DNA of 64,000 nucleotides, from assembly GCF_003696285.1 (NCBI RefSeq), contig NZ_RFFL01000003.1, forward strand, positions 62,001-126,000. Direction: 5' to 3'. Shown here one piece after another: positions 25,334 to 36,491 of this stretch. The translations under genes and the position numbers were made by a program. Every line of letters begins with the position of its first letter. Position 1 is the stretch's first letter. Below the pieces are notes generated by a model. The model saw only the letters and a program-made list of their open reading frames with translations. It ran no database searches and was not told the origin of the DNA. Origin of the DNA: Stutzerimonas nitrititolerans. Lineage in GTDB: Bacteria > Pseudomonadota > Gammaproteobacteria > Pseudomonadales > Pseudomonadaceae.

Positions 25334-26719
25334 TTATTTATTTAGACGGGGAAGCTCTATGTGAAAGCCCGTCACGCCGTCTACTGAGGTACACCAGATT
25401 CTGCCTTTATGGGCCTCAACGATGGATCTGGTGATTGCCAGGCCAAGGCCAGCGTTGCTTGGGCTACCCTCGCGTCGGGCAGGATCGACCCGGTAGAAGC
25501 GATAGAAAAGCTTGTCCAGGTGCTCGGGCTTGATCGTCCCTCCGGGATTCTCGACGCTGAGGGTGACCGTCCTTTCCGTCTCGTGAATGGTTACAGAAAT
25601 AGTTTCCCCAACCGGGGTGTAACGCAGCGCGTTGGATAACAAATTGGAGACCGCTCTATCGAGCATCAATTTATCTCCAAGCACATTGCCTGCGCCTGAG
25701 ACTGAGAGACGGATATCGCGTTCGTCGGCTAGTAAGTGATAGTACTCAAGCAGCTTAACAACGACATCAGCGAGTTCGGTAGGCGCTTGTTCGGGGATAA
25801 TCAAGCCATTGTCGGATTTGGCCAAAAAGAGCATGTCGTCAATCATGCGTGACATACGCTTCAATTCCTCTAGATTGGAGTACAGATTCTCCTCATAAGC
25901 ATCAATATCCCGCTTTTTGGTCAGCACTACCTCAGTGTGGGTCATGAGATTGCTGACAGGGGTTCGCAATTCATGAGCAATGTCCGCAGAGAAATTCGAG
26001 AGCCGGGCGAAGGCATCTTCTAGGCGACCCAACATCGCGTTGAAGGATAGAACCAGTTGCTGCAGCTCTAACGGTACTGGCTCAAGGGGTATTCGTTCCT
26101 GTAACGACCTAGCTGACATCGATGCGGCGAGATGGGTAACTTGCCTCAGCGGCCTGAGGCCACTTCGAACAACCACCCAGCCAAGCGCAGCACTAATCAG
26201 GGCGCTGATGATCAATCCAACGCCGAACCAACGCTGCAAAGTCTGAAAGAAATGCGCGTGGTTAGTGACATCGAGAATCAGCAGTGCTGTAAGCGGTTCG
26301 GGCTGGTCTGCTACCGAGATTCGGGCAGTCATCCCTCTATACAGGTGTCCGGCATATTTCCATTCCCACATGCTCTGCTGTTCTGCGTGCCTGAAGCTTT
26401 CCGGGACGTCGACTGCCTTGGGATCAGAAAAGAGCACTCTGCCATCTCCGCTCAAGATGGTCGCCGCTAAATCATGATGAGCACCGAGCAGGGCTCGCAA
26501 CTGCGGTAGCTCCTCTGCAAGGTTCGCGCTGCTGCGTGCGTTATTGAGAATGTGTTTGGTCGATTCGAGCTTCTCAACCAGGGCCTGCCGATCTAACACT
26601 TCGAAGTGATGCTGGCTGAGCAAATTGAAGCTCAGCCCCGCTATGGTGAGAACTACAACCACCACAGACATGAACATGAGACTCATGCGGGCGGTCAGCG
26701 AAAGGTGGCGCAGGCTCAC
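25334..26719 (-). CDS. copS: CopS/CusS-type heavy-metal sensor histidine kinase
   Basis: A 461-aa membrane kinase that senses periplasmic copper. The N-terminal helix ([15 protein letters not shown]), a periplasmic loop of ~130 aa and a second helix ([18 protein letters not shown]) are followed by HAMP, the H-box ([19 protein letters not shown]), N-box ([11 protein letters not shown]) and G boxes ([14 protein letters not shown]). GTG 26719 overlaps the copR stop by 4 bp. An earlier in-frame start would lie inside copR and is rejected. Confidence 0.93.
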   Translation of the reverse strand: MSLRHLSLTARMSLMFMSVVVVVLTIAGLSFNLLSQHHFEVLDRQALVEKLESTKHILNNARSSANLAEELPQLRALLGAHHDLAATILSGDGRVLFSDPKAVDVPESFRHAEQQSMWEWKYAGHLYRGMTARISVADQPEPLTALLILDVTNHAHFFQTLQRWFGVGLIISALISAALGWVVVRSGLRPLRQVTHLAASMSARSLQERIPLEPVPLELQQLVLSFNAMLGRLEDAFARLSNFSADIAHELRTPVSNLMTHTEVVLTKKRDIDAYEENLYSNLEELKRMSRMIDDMLFLAKSDNGLIIPEQAPTELADVVVKLLEYYHLLADERDIRLSVSGAGNVLGDKLMLDRAVSNLLSNALRYTPVGETISVTIHETERTVTLSVENPGGTIKPEHLDKLFYRFYRVDPARREGSPSNAGLGLAITRSIVEAHKGRIWCTSVDGVTGFHIELPRLNK

Positions 26720-27393
26720 TCTGGTGCATCCATCATATAGCCCATGCCACGCACGGTATGGATCAGTTTGTGATCGAAGTCGTCGTCGACTTTTGCGCGC
26801 AGGCGGCGTACCGCGACCTCGATAACGTTGGTGTCGCTGTCGAAGTTCATATCCCATACCTGAGAGGCAATCAGGGACTTCGGAAGCACCTCGCCGCGCC
26901 GGCGCATCAACAACTCCAACAATGAAAATTCCTTCGCCGTCAGATCAATCCGCTTCCCAGCACGAACGGCGCGGCGCTTTAGCAGGTCCACTTCGAGATC
27001 TGAAATTTTCACGGTGGTTTGGGTGGGGGAGCCGCTGCCCCTGCGAAGCAACGTCCGAACCCTTGCCAGAAGTTCGGAGAACGCGAACGGCTTAATCAGG
27101 TAGTCGTCCGCGCCCAGCTCCAGGCCTTTGACGCGGTCTTCTACGCCATCACGTGCGGTCAAGAACAATACGGGTACGTCTTTCCCTGCTGCTCTGACCA
27201 TGCGCAGCACCTCCCATCCCTCAAGCCCCGGCATCATCACGTCCAGGATCAAAAGGTCATAGACCTCACTCAGCGCGTATTGGAGCGCATCTGTACCAGT
27301 CATGACGCGGTCGACGGTAAATCCGGCCTCGGTAAGTCCTTGTTGCAGGTACGCCCCGGTTTTGGGTTCGTCTTCAGCTACCAGTAATTTCAT
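26716..27393 (-). CDS. copR: CopR copper response regulator
   Basis: An OmpR-type regulator of 225 aa. The receiver domain has the acidic pocket (VAEDEP), phospho-acceptor Asp in [10 protein letters not shown], and K in [13 protein letters not shown]-terminal winged helix follows ([13 protein letters not shown] at the end). It should bind the cop boxes mapped here. A cop box (27457-27471) lies 64 bases upstream, indicating autoregulation. It is coupled with copS. Confidence 0.95.
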   Translation of the reverse strand: MKLLVAEDEPKTGAYLQQGLTEAGFTVDRVMTGTDALQYALSEVYDLLILDVMMPGLEGWEVLRMVRAAGKDVPVLFLTARDGVEDRVKGLELGADDYLIKPFAFSELLARVRTLLRRGSGSPTQTTVKISDLEVDLLKRRAVRAGKRIDLTAKEFSLLELLMRRRGEVLPKSLIASQVWDMNFDSDTNVIEVAVRRLRAKVDDDFDHKLIHTVRGMGYMMDAPE

Positions 27394-27456
27394 GCGGGCA
27401 GATTCCGAGAGTCGATTGGCTCAGTTTGGAGGCAAACGAGGCCGCCAACTAGAAGC

Positions 27457-27471
27457 TTACGAAAATGTAAC
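27457..27471. promoter_or_regulatory. cop box upstream of copRS
   Basis: TTACGAAAATGTAAC, one arm imperfect. It may serve copRS on the minus strand and also a short plus-strand transcript ending at 27637. Confidence 0.7.
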
Positions 27472-27479
27472 GTCCGGTT

Positions 27480-27637
27480 CAGCTCACTGACAGAAGGAGG
27501 CGCCTAGTGTTCGCATAGTCGAGATCTCTGCTCGAGCAAATACGAGCAGAAGATTGTGAGAGTACCAGCAGCGGAATTTTCCAGGCCTTCCACATTGCTC
27601 CCTTGGCCTAACGGCGCCTCACTGGCGCCTTTTTTTT
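27480..27637 (+). ncRNA. candidate small RNA between copR and copI
   Basis: About 150 bases between a cop box and a textbook intrinsic terminator, with no gene on the plus strand. The terminator cannot serve copRS (opposite strand) or copI (starts downstream). The tract has internal inverted repeats such as CTGCTCG...CGAGCAG around 27530-27555, and only a 3-codon ORF after GGAGG. A copper-regulated sRNA is the simplest reading. An untranslated relic is possible. Confidence 0.45.
27613..27637 (+). terminator. intrinsic terminator GGCGCC-TCACT-GGCGCC-T8
   Basis: Palindromic 6-bp arms with a 5-base loop followed by eight T. No plus-strand gene precedes it. Confidence 0.85.
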
Positions 27638-27663
27638 GTTGATCTGGTCATGGCTGTTGAGCC

Positions 27664-27678
27664 TTACAGAAATGTAAT
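27664..27678 (+). promoter_or_regulatory. cop box before copI
   Basis: TTACAGAAATGTAAT, a full match to the island consensus, 79 bases before the copI ATG, where an activator would contact the promoter. Confidence 0.8.
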
Positions 27679-27757
27679 CCCAGTGTAAGCCTGTCGGCAG
27701 CCTGGCCTGAATAACCTTAAGTCATTCCTTCGACGACTTGAATGAGGACCCCAACCA

Positions 27758-28291
27758 ATGAAAATCAAGTTCGTTTCTTTTTTTTCCGCAATGGGTTTGA
27801 TCTTCAGCGCTACTGCCGCAATGGCCGGCCCCGACCATGGCCATGCTTACGATTTCGGCCAGCCGGGTGATCCGCAGGCTGTAGACCGCACTATCGAGTT
27901 ACGGATGGGCGATAACTTTTTCGATCTTGGGGCGATTGAAGTTAAAGCCGGTGAGACCATCCGTTTCGTACTGCATAACGACGGCGCCCTGCTACATGAA
28001 TTCAATCTGGGCGACGCGGCGAATCATGCTGCACACCGGGAAGAAATGACTGCAATGTTCCAGACCGGCGCGCTTACCCCGACTGGTGCCCACGATATGA
28101 GCAATATTGGGCATGACATGGGCAATAAGAGTGCCGTTATGGAGCACGACGATCCGAATAGCGTGCTGATCGAGCCTGGGGCACGCGAAGAACTGATTTG
28201 GGCTTTCTCGAAAGCCACGGGGCTGGAGTTCGCCTGCAATATTCCAGGGCACTATCAAGCTGGAATGGTCGGCAAGGTGGAGATACGTTAA
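27758..28291 (+). CDS. copI: CopI-like periplasmic cupredoxin
   Basis: A 177-aa periplasmic protein with a signal peptide ending near AAMA. It has a cupredoxin-like fold: an N-terminal His in EFNLGD context (LLHEFNLGD), a Met/His-rich insert (SNIGHDMGNKSAVMEHDD), and the type-1 copper loop FACNIPGHYQAGMVG with Cys, His and Met ligands. CopI-type proteins help tolerate copper in several Proteobacteria. A cop box lies upstream. It is likely first in a unit with the broken DUF2933 gene and the ATPase. Confidence 0.88.
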   Translation: MKIKFVSFFSAMGLIFSATAAMAGPDHGHAYDFGQPGDPQAVDRTIELRMGDNFFDLGAIEVKAGETIRFVLHNDGALLHEFNLGDAANHAAHREEMTAMFQTGALTPTGAHDMSNIGHDMGNKSAVMEHDDPNSVLIEPGAREELIWAFSKATGLEFACNIPGHYQAGMVGKVEIR

Positions 28292-28383
28292 TCCCCCCTT
28301 TGGTTGGGGTCACGTCCACCGGGAGGAGCGACTCATTCTGACCCAGCGGATCAAACAGTAACCAGTCACCCGAGGTCACTGCC

Positions 28384-28630
28384 GTGAATCACACCCATCT
28401 TCACCGCGCTACTGAACTGCCATTTTGGCAGAGCAAGACCGGCATAGCCCTGATCATGCTGGCCGTAATCGGAACCTTTCATACGGCACGTGAGCATCAC
28501 CGTCATCTCTCCAAGGGCCGTCGTACCTGATCCGGTTGCTATAGCAATGATCCATTTGTTTGGCCACAACCATGGTGGCCATTCCATTTCCAGCGGTACC
28601 GGTGTCTCCAAGGACGAAGATAGGACATAG
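28384..28630 (+). pseudogene. frameshifted DUF2933-type small membrane protein
   Basis: A GTG at 28384 with GAGGT upstream opens WQSKTGIALIMLAVIGTF then AREHHRHL, the usual DUF2933 start. The frame then stops at TGA (28530s). The expected C-terminal signature MIHLFGHNHGGH appears in the +1 frame from 28547 and ends at TAG 28630. One inserted base between about 28505 and 28545 explains this. DUF2933 genes commonly neighbour copper ATPases. A sequencing error is possible. Confidence 0.75.
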
Positions 28631-28635
28631 ATCGC

Positions 28636-30990
<2,355 letters not shown>

Positions 30991-30998
30991 AACGCTTG

Positions 30999-31019
30999 AC
31001 CTTGCCGCTCTGGCAAGGT
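30999..31019 (+). terminator. short hairpin between ATPase and chaperone genes
   Basis: ACCTTGCC / GGCAAGGT arms of 8 bp around a 5-base loop, 8 bases after the ATPase stop. There is no T run, so it may be a partial terminator or mRNA stabiliser within the operon. Confidence 0.5.
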
Positions 31020-31063
31020 TGAACATCTGCTCAACCATTACGGTGACTTCCCAGGAGATTCTC

Positions 31064-31327
31064 ATGAGCACCATTGAACTGAACGTCGAAGGCATGAGCT
31101 GCGGCTCGTGCGTCAAGCATGTCACCGAGGCGCTCAACACTGTCGAGGGCGTCACCAAGGTGGATGTCGATTTGCAAGCCGCCAGGGTGCGGGTTAGCGG
31201 CCAGAGCGACAGCCAAGTGCTGATTGCTTCCCTGACTGATGCGGGATATCCCGCGCAGCTGGCCAGTCCGGCAGCCGGGACGAACAACATGAAAAAGACG
31301 GGTTGCGGTGGCTGCGGCTGCAACTGA
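31064..31327 (+). CDS. copZ: CopZ-type HMA copper chaperone with Cys-rich tail
   Basis: An 87-aa heavy-metal-associated domain with the copper motif GMSCGSC (C13, C16), followed by the usual beta-alpha-beta-beta-alpha-beta pattern. It ends in an unusual tail KKTGCGGCGCN, four extra cysteines that could bind more Cu(I). GGAG precedes ATG 31064. It probably hands Cu(I) to the ATPase encoded just upstream. Confidence 0.9.
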   Translation: MSTIELNVEGMSCGSCVKHVTEALNTVEGVTKVDVDLQAARVRVSGQSDSQVLIASLTDAGYPAQLASPAAGTNNMKKTGCGGCGCN

Positions 31328-31353
31328 AAACGAGAGGCAAACAAGGTTCTTAT

Positions 31354-31794
31354 ATGTCTAGAAAACTGCGTATATCAGCCCTTGCGGCGCTGCTGGTAAG
31401 TGGGGCGATCCATGCCGCTGAACCCTTGATCATCGATGTACACCGAGACGCCAACTGTGGTTGCTGCAAGGACTGGATCTCCTATCTGGAGGACAACGGC
31501 TTTGCGGTCCGCGACCATGTTGAACGCAACATGCGTTCGGTGAAGCAAGACCTAGGAGTGGAGCCGCGTCTGGCGTCCTGTCACACCGGTGTGATCAACG
31601 GCAAGTTCGTTGAAGGCCACGTGCCGGTGGCGCAGATACTCGAATTGCGCAAGCGTTCCGACCTGCTAGGTATTGCCGTGCCCGGCATGCCGGCTGGATC
31701 GCCCGGTATGGAGCACGGTGATGCCAAACATGCCTACGAGGTAATCGGGCTTACCCGTTCAGGGCAGGATGAGGTCCTCGCCAAGTACCCGTAA
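31354..31794 (+). CDS. DUF411 periplasmic metal-binding protein
   Basis: A 146-aa exported protein. The signal peptide ends near AIHA, and the DUF411 core has VHRDANCGCCKDWISYLE (CxCC) and LASCHTGVINGKFVEGHVP. DUF411 proteins accompany copper and silver resistance operons and probably bind metal in the periplasm. It starts 26 bp after the chaperone gene and is followed by a hairpin, so it ends the transcription unit. Confidence 0.9.
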   Translation: MSRKLRISALAALLVSGAIHAAEPLIIDVHRDANCGCCKDWISYLEDNGFAVRDHVERNMRSVKQDLGVEPRLASCHTGVINGKFVEGHVPVAQILELRKRSDLLGIAVPGMPAGSPGMEHGDAKHAYEVIGLTRSGQDEVLAKYP

Positions 31795-31852
31795 ATTCAG
31801 GCTCCGTGCCGCTGACCGGCTTTCCCAGGCGGGTGGCAGCAAAGAGAACGCG

Positions 31853-31886
31853 GGGGTGATCACTGGATGATCGCAGCGATCACCCC
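31853..31886 (+). terminator. hairpin after the DUF411 gene
   Basis: Nine-base arms GGGGTGATC / GATCACCCC (31853-31861 and 31878-31886). No T run follows. Confidence 0.5.
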
Positions 31887-31976
31887 GTCCGGCTCGCTTG
31901 CTCAGGACAGTTTCCTGACTTGCGAGGCGGAATTATGTCCGGAGCCTTTCGTTAACTCTTGTTCCGCGAGATACCC

Positions 31977-33740
31977 ATGTTCCGCCTTTTGCTGTGCCTG
32001 CTTTTACTGATCCCACTGCCGGTCAGTGCTGGGATTTTTGATCTGCCTCGCTCACAGCCGGCCCTGTTCAACGCCCCCCTGAATAACAGCCAGGACTTCC
32101 TGCCGGTGGATCTGGCCTTTGGCCTTGATCTGATAGAAGCCGACACCGACAGTATTCGCCTGCGGTTCATAAATGCCGATGGCTATTACCTCTACAAACA
32201 TCGTTTCGCCTTCAACAGCGACCATCCGCAAGTAACAATCGGCACCCCGCAATGGCCTGCAGCCGAACCGAAAACCGATGAGTATTTCGGCGATGTCGAG
32301 GTGTTCTACGGCATTACGGACTTAGAACTACCGATTGATAACCCTCAGAACAGGCCGTTCACCCTGCAGGTGAGCTACCAGGGCTGCGCCGATCTGGGAC
32401 TGTGCTACCCACCTGAAATGCGCACTTTTCAGATCGGTAACTCGCCCCCGGTATCGCCTGCGCAACCGGAAACGACCTTGGACTGGGGAAGTCTGGCACT
32501 GTTCTTTCTGGCCGGTTTGGGGCTGACTTTCACTCCCTGCGTGCTGCCGATGCTGCCCATCCTTTCCGGCGTAGTGCTGCGTGGACAACTCGGTGGGCTA
32601 CGAGGTTTTCGCCTGTCGCTTGCCTACGTACTTCCCATGGCTGCCTGCTTCGCACTGCTCGGAGCGCTGATGGGCATGTTCGGAGCTGGCCTCAACCTGC
32701 AGGCGCGCCTGCAGTCACCGTGGCTACTGGTGCCCTTTGCGCTGTTCTTTTCGGTATTTGCCCTGGCCATGTTCGGGGTGTTCGAGTTGCGTATGCCGCG
32801 CTTTATCACCGAACGAATGGATCGCCTGGCCAGCCGAACCCGCGGGGGTTCAATGATAGGGGCCGCAACGCTAGGCGTGCTGTCAAGCCTGCTTGTATCA
32901 CCCTGCGTGACAGCACCACTGGTCGGTGCGCTGCTGTACATCAGCGCCACCGGCGATGCCCTGGGCGGCGGGCTGAAGCTGTTTTCGCTGGGTCTGGGCA
33001 TGGGGGCGCCGTTGGTGTTGTTCGCCACTGGTGGCGCCGCCTTGTTGCCCAAGTCCGGGACCTGGATGGTCGGCGTACGCAAGGTTTTCGGTCTGATGTT
33101 GCTGGGTGTCTCTGTATGGCTGCTGGAGCGTGTGTTACCAGCTCCCGTGACGCTGGCCTTGTGGGGCCTGTTGGCGGTTGGCACTGCGTTGTGGCTGGGC
33201 GCCCTGGAATTTATTCCTAAGCCCGGCAAGCAGAAGCTTGCCCAGTTGCTTGGTGTGGCCTTGCTGGTTTACGGCATCAGCAGTTGGGTGGGCGCTTTGC
33301 AAGGTCAAACCGACCCGCTGCGCCCACTGGGTCGCCTGGACGCCCAAGGCTTGCCTCAAATCGGCGCAACCGTCGGCTGGCAGACCCTGGACACCCCAGC
33401 AGCCCTGGATGCGGCACTGTTGTCAGCGAAAACTGCCGGCCAACCTTTGCTGCTGGACTGGTACGCCGACTGGTGCATCAGTTGCAAAGTAATCGAACGA
33501 GAAGTACTCGAAGTGTCCTCTGTGCGCGAACAGCTGGCTGATTACCGGCTGGTGCGCTTCGATATGACGCGTAGCGATGCCGAGCAACGCGCGCTGCTTG
33601 ATCGCTACCAGCTGTTTGGCCCGCCGGCACTGCAATTGTTTGCCCCCAGTGGTGATGAGTGGCAGGACCTTCGCACGGTTGGTGAAACCGACGCCGAGAG
33701 TTTTCTGGAACGACTGCGTCAAGCCGACGACCGAATGTAA
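31977..33740 (+). CDS. DsbD-like thiol:disulfide interchange protein
   Basis: A 587-aa three-domain DsbD/DipZ protein. After a signal peptide (ending PVSAGIF) comes the periplasmic alpha domain with its redox Cys pair (QGCADLGLCYPPE). A membrane domain of about eight helices contains the two conserved FTPCVLPMLPILSG and VSPCVTAPLVGALL cysteines. The C-terminal thioredoxin domain has WYADWCISCKVIE. It carries reducing power to the periplasm and would repair copper-damaged disulfides. ATG 31977 is preferred over an upstream TTG. Confidence 0.93.
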   Translation: MFRLLLCLLLLIPLPVSAGIFDLPRSQPALFNAPLNNSQDFLPVDLAFGLDLIEADTDSIRLRFINADGYYLYKHRFAFNSDHPQVTIGTPQWPAAEPKTDEYFGDVEVFYGITDLELPIDNPQNRPFTLQVSYQGCADLGLCYPPEMRTFQIGNSPPVSPAQPETTLDWGSLALFFLAGLGLTFTPCVLPMLPILSGVVLRGQLGGLRGFRLSLAYVLPMAACFALLGALMGMFGAGLNLQARLQSPWLLVPFALFFSVFALAMFGVFELRMPRFITERMDRLASRTRGGSMIGAATLGVLSSLLVSPCVTAPLVGALLYISATGDALGGGLKLFSLGLGMGAPLVLFATGGAALLPKSGTWMVGVRKVFGLMLLGVSVWLLERVLPAPVTLALWGLLAVGTALWLGALEFIPKPGKQKLAQLLGVALLVYGISSWVGALQGQTDPLRPLGRLDAQGLPQIGATVGWQTLDTPAALDAALLSAKTAGQPLLLDWYADWCISCKVIEREVLEVSSVREQLADYRLVRFDMTRSDAEQRALLDRYQLFGPPALQLFAPSGDEWQDLRTVGETDAESFLERLRQADDRM

Positions 33741-33763
33741 AGCATGCAACCTGGTCGCTCCCG

Positions 33764-33808
33764 GAAGTCGACGTCAGCTGGCAGATCGCAGCCCGCCGCA
33801 GCATGTAC
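33764..33808 (+). pseudogene. small fragment of an IS5-type transposase
   Basis: A 15-codon stretch reading EVDVSWQIAARRSMY, similar to the segment at 39700-39735 and to the DVTWQIA region recalled from IS5-family transposases. It has no start or rest of the gene, so it is a relic of an insertion or recombination. Confidence 0.55.
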
Positions 33809-33948
33809 TTGCGGCGGCTGAAAGCTAAGACGTGGGCAGATGACTTGATCGTTTTTACCGATGCTCCACTTTCAAAATCCGTGACGGCTGAAGTCAGCCA
33901 TTTGTTGAACAGCCACACCGGAACTTAACAGTCAGAAAAACTAGAACC

Positions 33949-33963
33949 TGACAGAACTGTAAT
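33949..33963 (+). promoter_or_regulatory. cop box of the copAB operon
   Basis: TGACAGAACTGTAAT, with TGACA in place of TTACA. It lies 420 bases before the copA start, which implies a long leader. Confidence 0.7.
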
Positions 33964-34385
33964 GTTTCGCTAAGGCCTGTGACAGGATGCCGCGGTTAAG
34001 TTGGCGTCGTGCCTGAAGAACAAAGCACTCCGTTCAAACGGAAACCGAATTAACGGGTATTTCGAGGGGGATCGAACAATGCCCCTGTTTTCATGCGTTG
34101 CCGAGTACTCCGACTTGGCAGGGGCGAATGTGTCAGTTGGCATATGGGGCACCTGAGTTGCGGTTTGAGAATCTGTCGCCTCCAAGCAGCATAAGCCGAG
34201 GCGCCTGTTGCAAATTGCGACGCCAAATAAGCTGAGCTTACCAACTGCTGAAGAGGCGCTGCTCGCTGGAACGAGTTCACACAACAGTGGGAAAGGTTGA
34301 AGGTGGAATCTCGATAGTGGGGCAGTCAACGAACCCGAGACCGGATTGCTCACCACCGGCTCATCTGATTAATGGACATAACGGG
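33964..34385 (+). other. long leader region before copA
   Basis: No gene recognised in the 420 bases between the cop box and copA. A 26-codon open frame at 34079 has no support. The tract could be an untranslated leader or contain a second promoter. Confidence 0.4.
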
Positions 34386-36167
34386 ATGCAAAGCAAAACC
34401 ACAAGGCGCACTTTCATCAAGGGGCTAGCCGCCACCAGTATTCTCGGCGGCTTAGGCATGTGGCGTATGCCGGTCTGGGCCGTGACCAGTCCCGGTCAGG
34501 CCAACGTGCTGGCCGGTACCGATTTTGATCTGTTCATCGGTGAAACCCCGGTAAATATTACTGGCGCGGCTCGTACCGCGATGACCATCAATGGCTCACT
34601 TCCGGGGCCGACCCTGCGGTGGCGGGAAGGCGATACCGTGACTCTGCGCGTTCGTAATCGTCTGCAGGAAGATACCTCGATTCACTGGCACGGCATCATC
34701 CTGCCGGCGAACATGGATGGCGTACCTGGCCTGAGTTTCCACGGCATCGCCCCCGATGGCATGTATGAGTACAAATTCAAGGTTAACCAGAACGGCACCT
34801 ATTGGTACCACAGTCACTCGGGACTGCAGGAGCAGGCTGGCGTCTATGGTGCTCTGGTGATCGATGCCAAAGAGCCGGAGCCGTTCAGCTACGACCGTGA
34901 CTACGTCGTGCTACTAAGTGACTGGACTGACGAAGATCCGGAACGGGTTCTGGCCAAGCTCAAAAAGCAATCGGATTACTACAACTTCCACAAACGTACT
35001 GTCGGCGACTTCGTCGATGACGTGAGCGAGATGGGGTGGTCCGCAGCGATCGCTGATCGGAAGATGTGGGCCGAGATGAAAATGAGCCCGACTGATCTTG
35101 CCGATGTCAGTGGCTATACCTACACCTACTTGATGAATGGCCAGGCGCCGGATAACAACTGGACTGGTATTTTCAAGCCGGGTGAGAAAATCCGTCTGCG
35201 CTTCATCAATGCATCGGCCATGACCTATTTCGATGTCCGCATCCCCGGTCTAAAGATGACGGTGGTGGCGGCCGATGGGCAGTACGTCAAACCTGTTAGC
35301 GTCGATGAGTTCCGTATTACTGCGGCCGAAACCTTCGATGTAATAGTCGAGCCCGATAGCGAGCAGGCCTACACCATCTTCGCGCAGTCCATGGACCGCA
35401 CTGGCTATTCACGCGGCACCCTGGCCGTTCGCGAAGGGCTGAGCGCGCCTGTTCCTGAAGTTGATCCTCGCCCGTTGATCTCCATGAGCGATATGGGAAT
35501 GGATCACGGCAGCATGGAGGGAATGGATCATGGCTCCATGCAGGGCGGCATGGCAGGCATGGATCATAGCAAGATGGCAGGTATGGACCACGACAGCATG
35601 GCTGGCATGGATCATTCAGCGATGGCAGGCATGGGTGGAGCGATGCAGCCCCATCCGGCCTCCGAAACCAATAACCCTCTGGTCGACATGCAGACCATGA
35701 CGCCAACTCCCAAGCTGAATGACCCGGGAATCGGGCTTCGCAACAACGGTCGCCGTGTGCTGACTTACTCAGATCTGCACAGCACCTTCCTCGATCCGGA
35801 TGGGCGCGAGCCGAGCCGTACCATCGAGTTGCACCTCACAGGTCACATGGAGAAATTCTCTTGGTCATTCGATGGCATTGAGTTCTCTGATGCGGAACCG
35901 TTGCGATTGAAGTATGGCGAGCGTGTTCGTATCACCTTAGTCAACGACACCATGATGACCCACCCCATCCACCTTCATGGCATGTGGAGCGATCTGGAGG
36001 ATGAGAACGGCAACTTCCTAGTTCGCAAACACACCATTGATGTACCACCAGGCTCGAAGCGCAGCTATCGCGTAACCGCAGATGCGCTAGGGCGCTGGGC
36101 CTATCACTGCCACCTGCTGCTCCACATGGAAATGGGCATGTTCCGTGAAGTTCGTGTGGATGAGTAA
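34386..36167 (+). CDS. copA: CopA/PcoA periplasmic multicopper oxidase
   Basis: A 593-aa laccase-like oxidase that turns periplasmic Cu(I) into less toxic Cu(II). The Tat signal contains RRTFIKG. The four copper-ligand motifs are intact: IHWHGIILP, YWYHSHSG, HPIHLHGMW and YHCHLLLHMEMGM. Between the second and third cupredoxin domains (about residues 375-420) is a Met/His-rich array of MDHGSM/MDHSKM repeats, typical of CopA. ATG 34386 is chosen so that the Tat motif falls near the N-terminus. It heads the copA - small gene - copB - cytochrome unit. Confidence 0.96.
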   Translation: MQSKTTRRTFIKGLAATSILGGLGMWRMPVWAVTSPGQANVLAGTDFDLFIGETPVNITGAARTAMTINGSLPGPTLRWREGDTVTLRVRNRLQEDTSIHWHGIILPANMDGVPGLSFHGIAPDGMYEYKFKVNQNGTYWYHSHSGLQEQAGVYGALVIDAKEPEPFSYDRDYVVLLSDWTDEDPERVLAKLKKQSDYYNFHKRTVGDFVDDVSEMGWSAAIADRKMWAEMKMSPTDLADVSGYTYTYLMNGQAPDNNWTGIFKPGEKIRLRFINASAMTYFDVRIPGLKMTVVAADGQYVKPVSVDEFRITAAETFDVIVEPDSEQAYTIFAQSMDRTGYSRGTLAVREGLSAPVPEVDPRPLISMSDMGMDHGSMEGMDHGSMQGGMAGMDHSKMAGMDHDSMAGMDHSAMAGMGGAMQPHPASETNNPLVDMQTMTPTPKLNDPGIGLRNNGRRVLTYSDLHSTFLDPDGREPSRTIELHLTGHMEKFSWSFDGIEFSDAEPLRLKYGERVRITLVNDTMMTHPIHLHGMWSDLEDENGNFLVRKHTIDVPPGSKRSYRVTADALGRWAYHCHLLLHMEMGMFREVRVDE

Positions 36168-36179
36168 AGGAGATATCTA

Positions 36180-36491
36180 ATGAGCAATTCCCCGAAACGA
36201 AACCACCTGTTCTGCAGTGCCGCAATGTTGAGCCTTTTGGCTGCCCTGTATATCCCAGTGTCGCTGGCCGAAGAAAATCACAGCGATCACGGACGGCACG
36301 CCGTTGACTCTTCCAAAGCTGCAAGTGAGAAGCAGCCTCCTCAGGTGCGAGGCCAGGGCCCCGCCAATCAGCAAATGGATCACGGCTCGATGAATCACGG
36401 CTCGATGGACCATGACGGCATGGACCACCAAAAAATGACCGGTGAGCATGGCAGCGACCATGCCGAGGCAGATTCGAACCATGACCATTAA
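36180..36491 (+). CDS. small His/Met-rich exported copper-binding protein
   Basis: A 103-aa exported protein with a signal peptide ending near VSLAEE. The mature part is low-complexity, with [18 protein letters not shown]-type repeats and a C-terminal HDH. It resembles only the Met/His-rich segments of CopA and CopB, so it probably sequesters periplasmic copper. It overlaps copB by 11 bp. Confidence 0.82.
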   Translation: MSNSPKRNHLFCSAAMLSLLAALYIPVSLAEENHSDHGRHAVDSSKAASEKQPPQVRGQGPANQQMDHGSMNHGSMDHDGMDHQKMTGEHGSDHAEADSNHDH

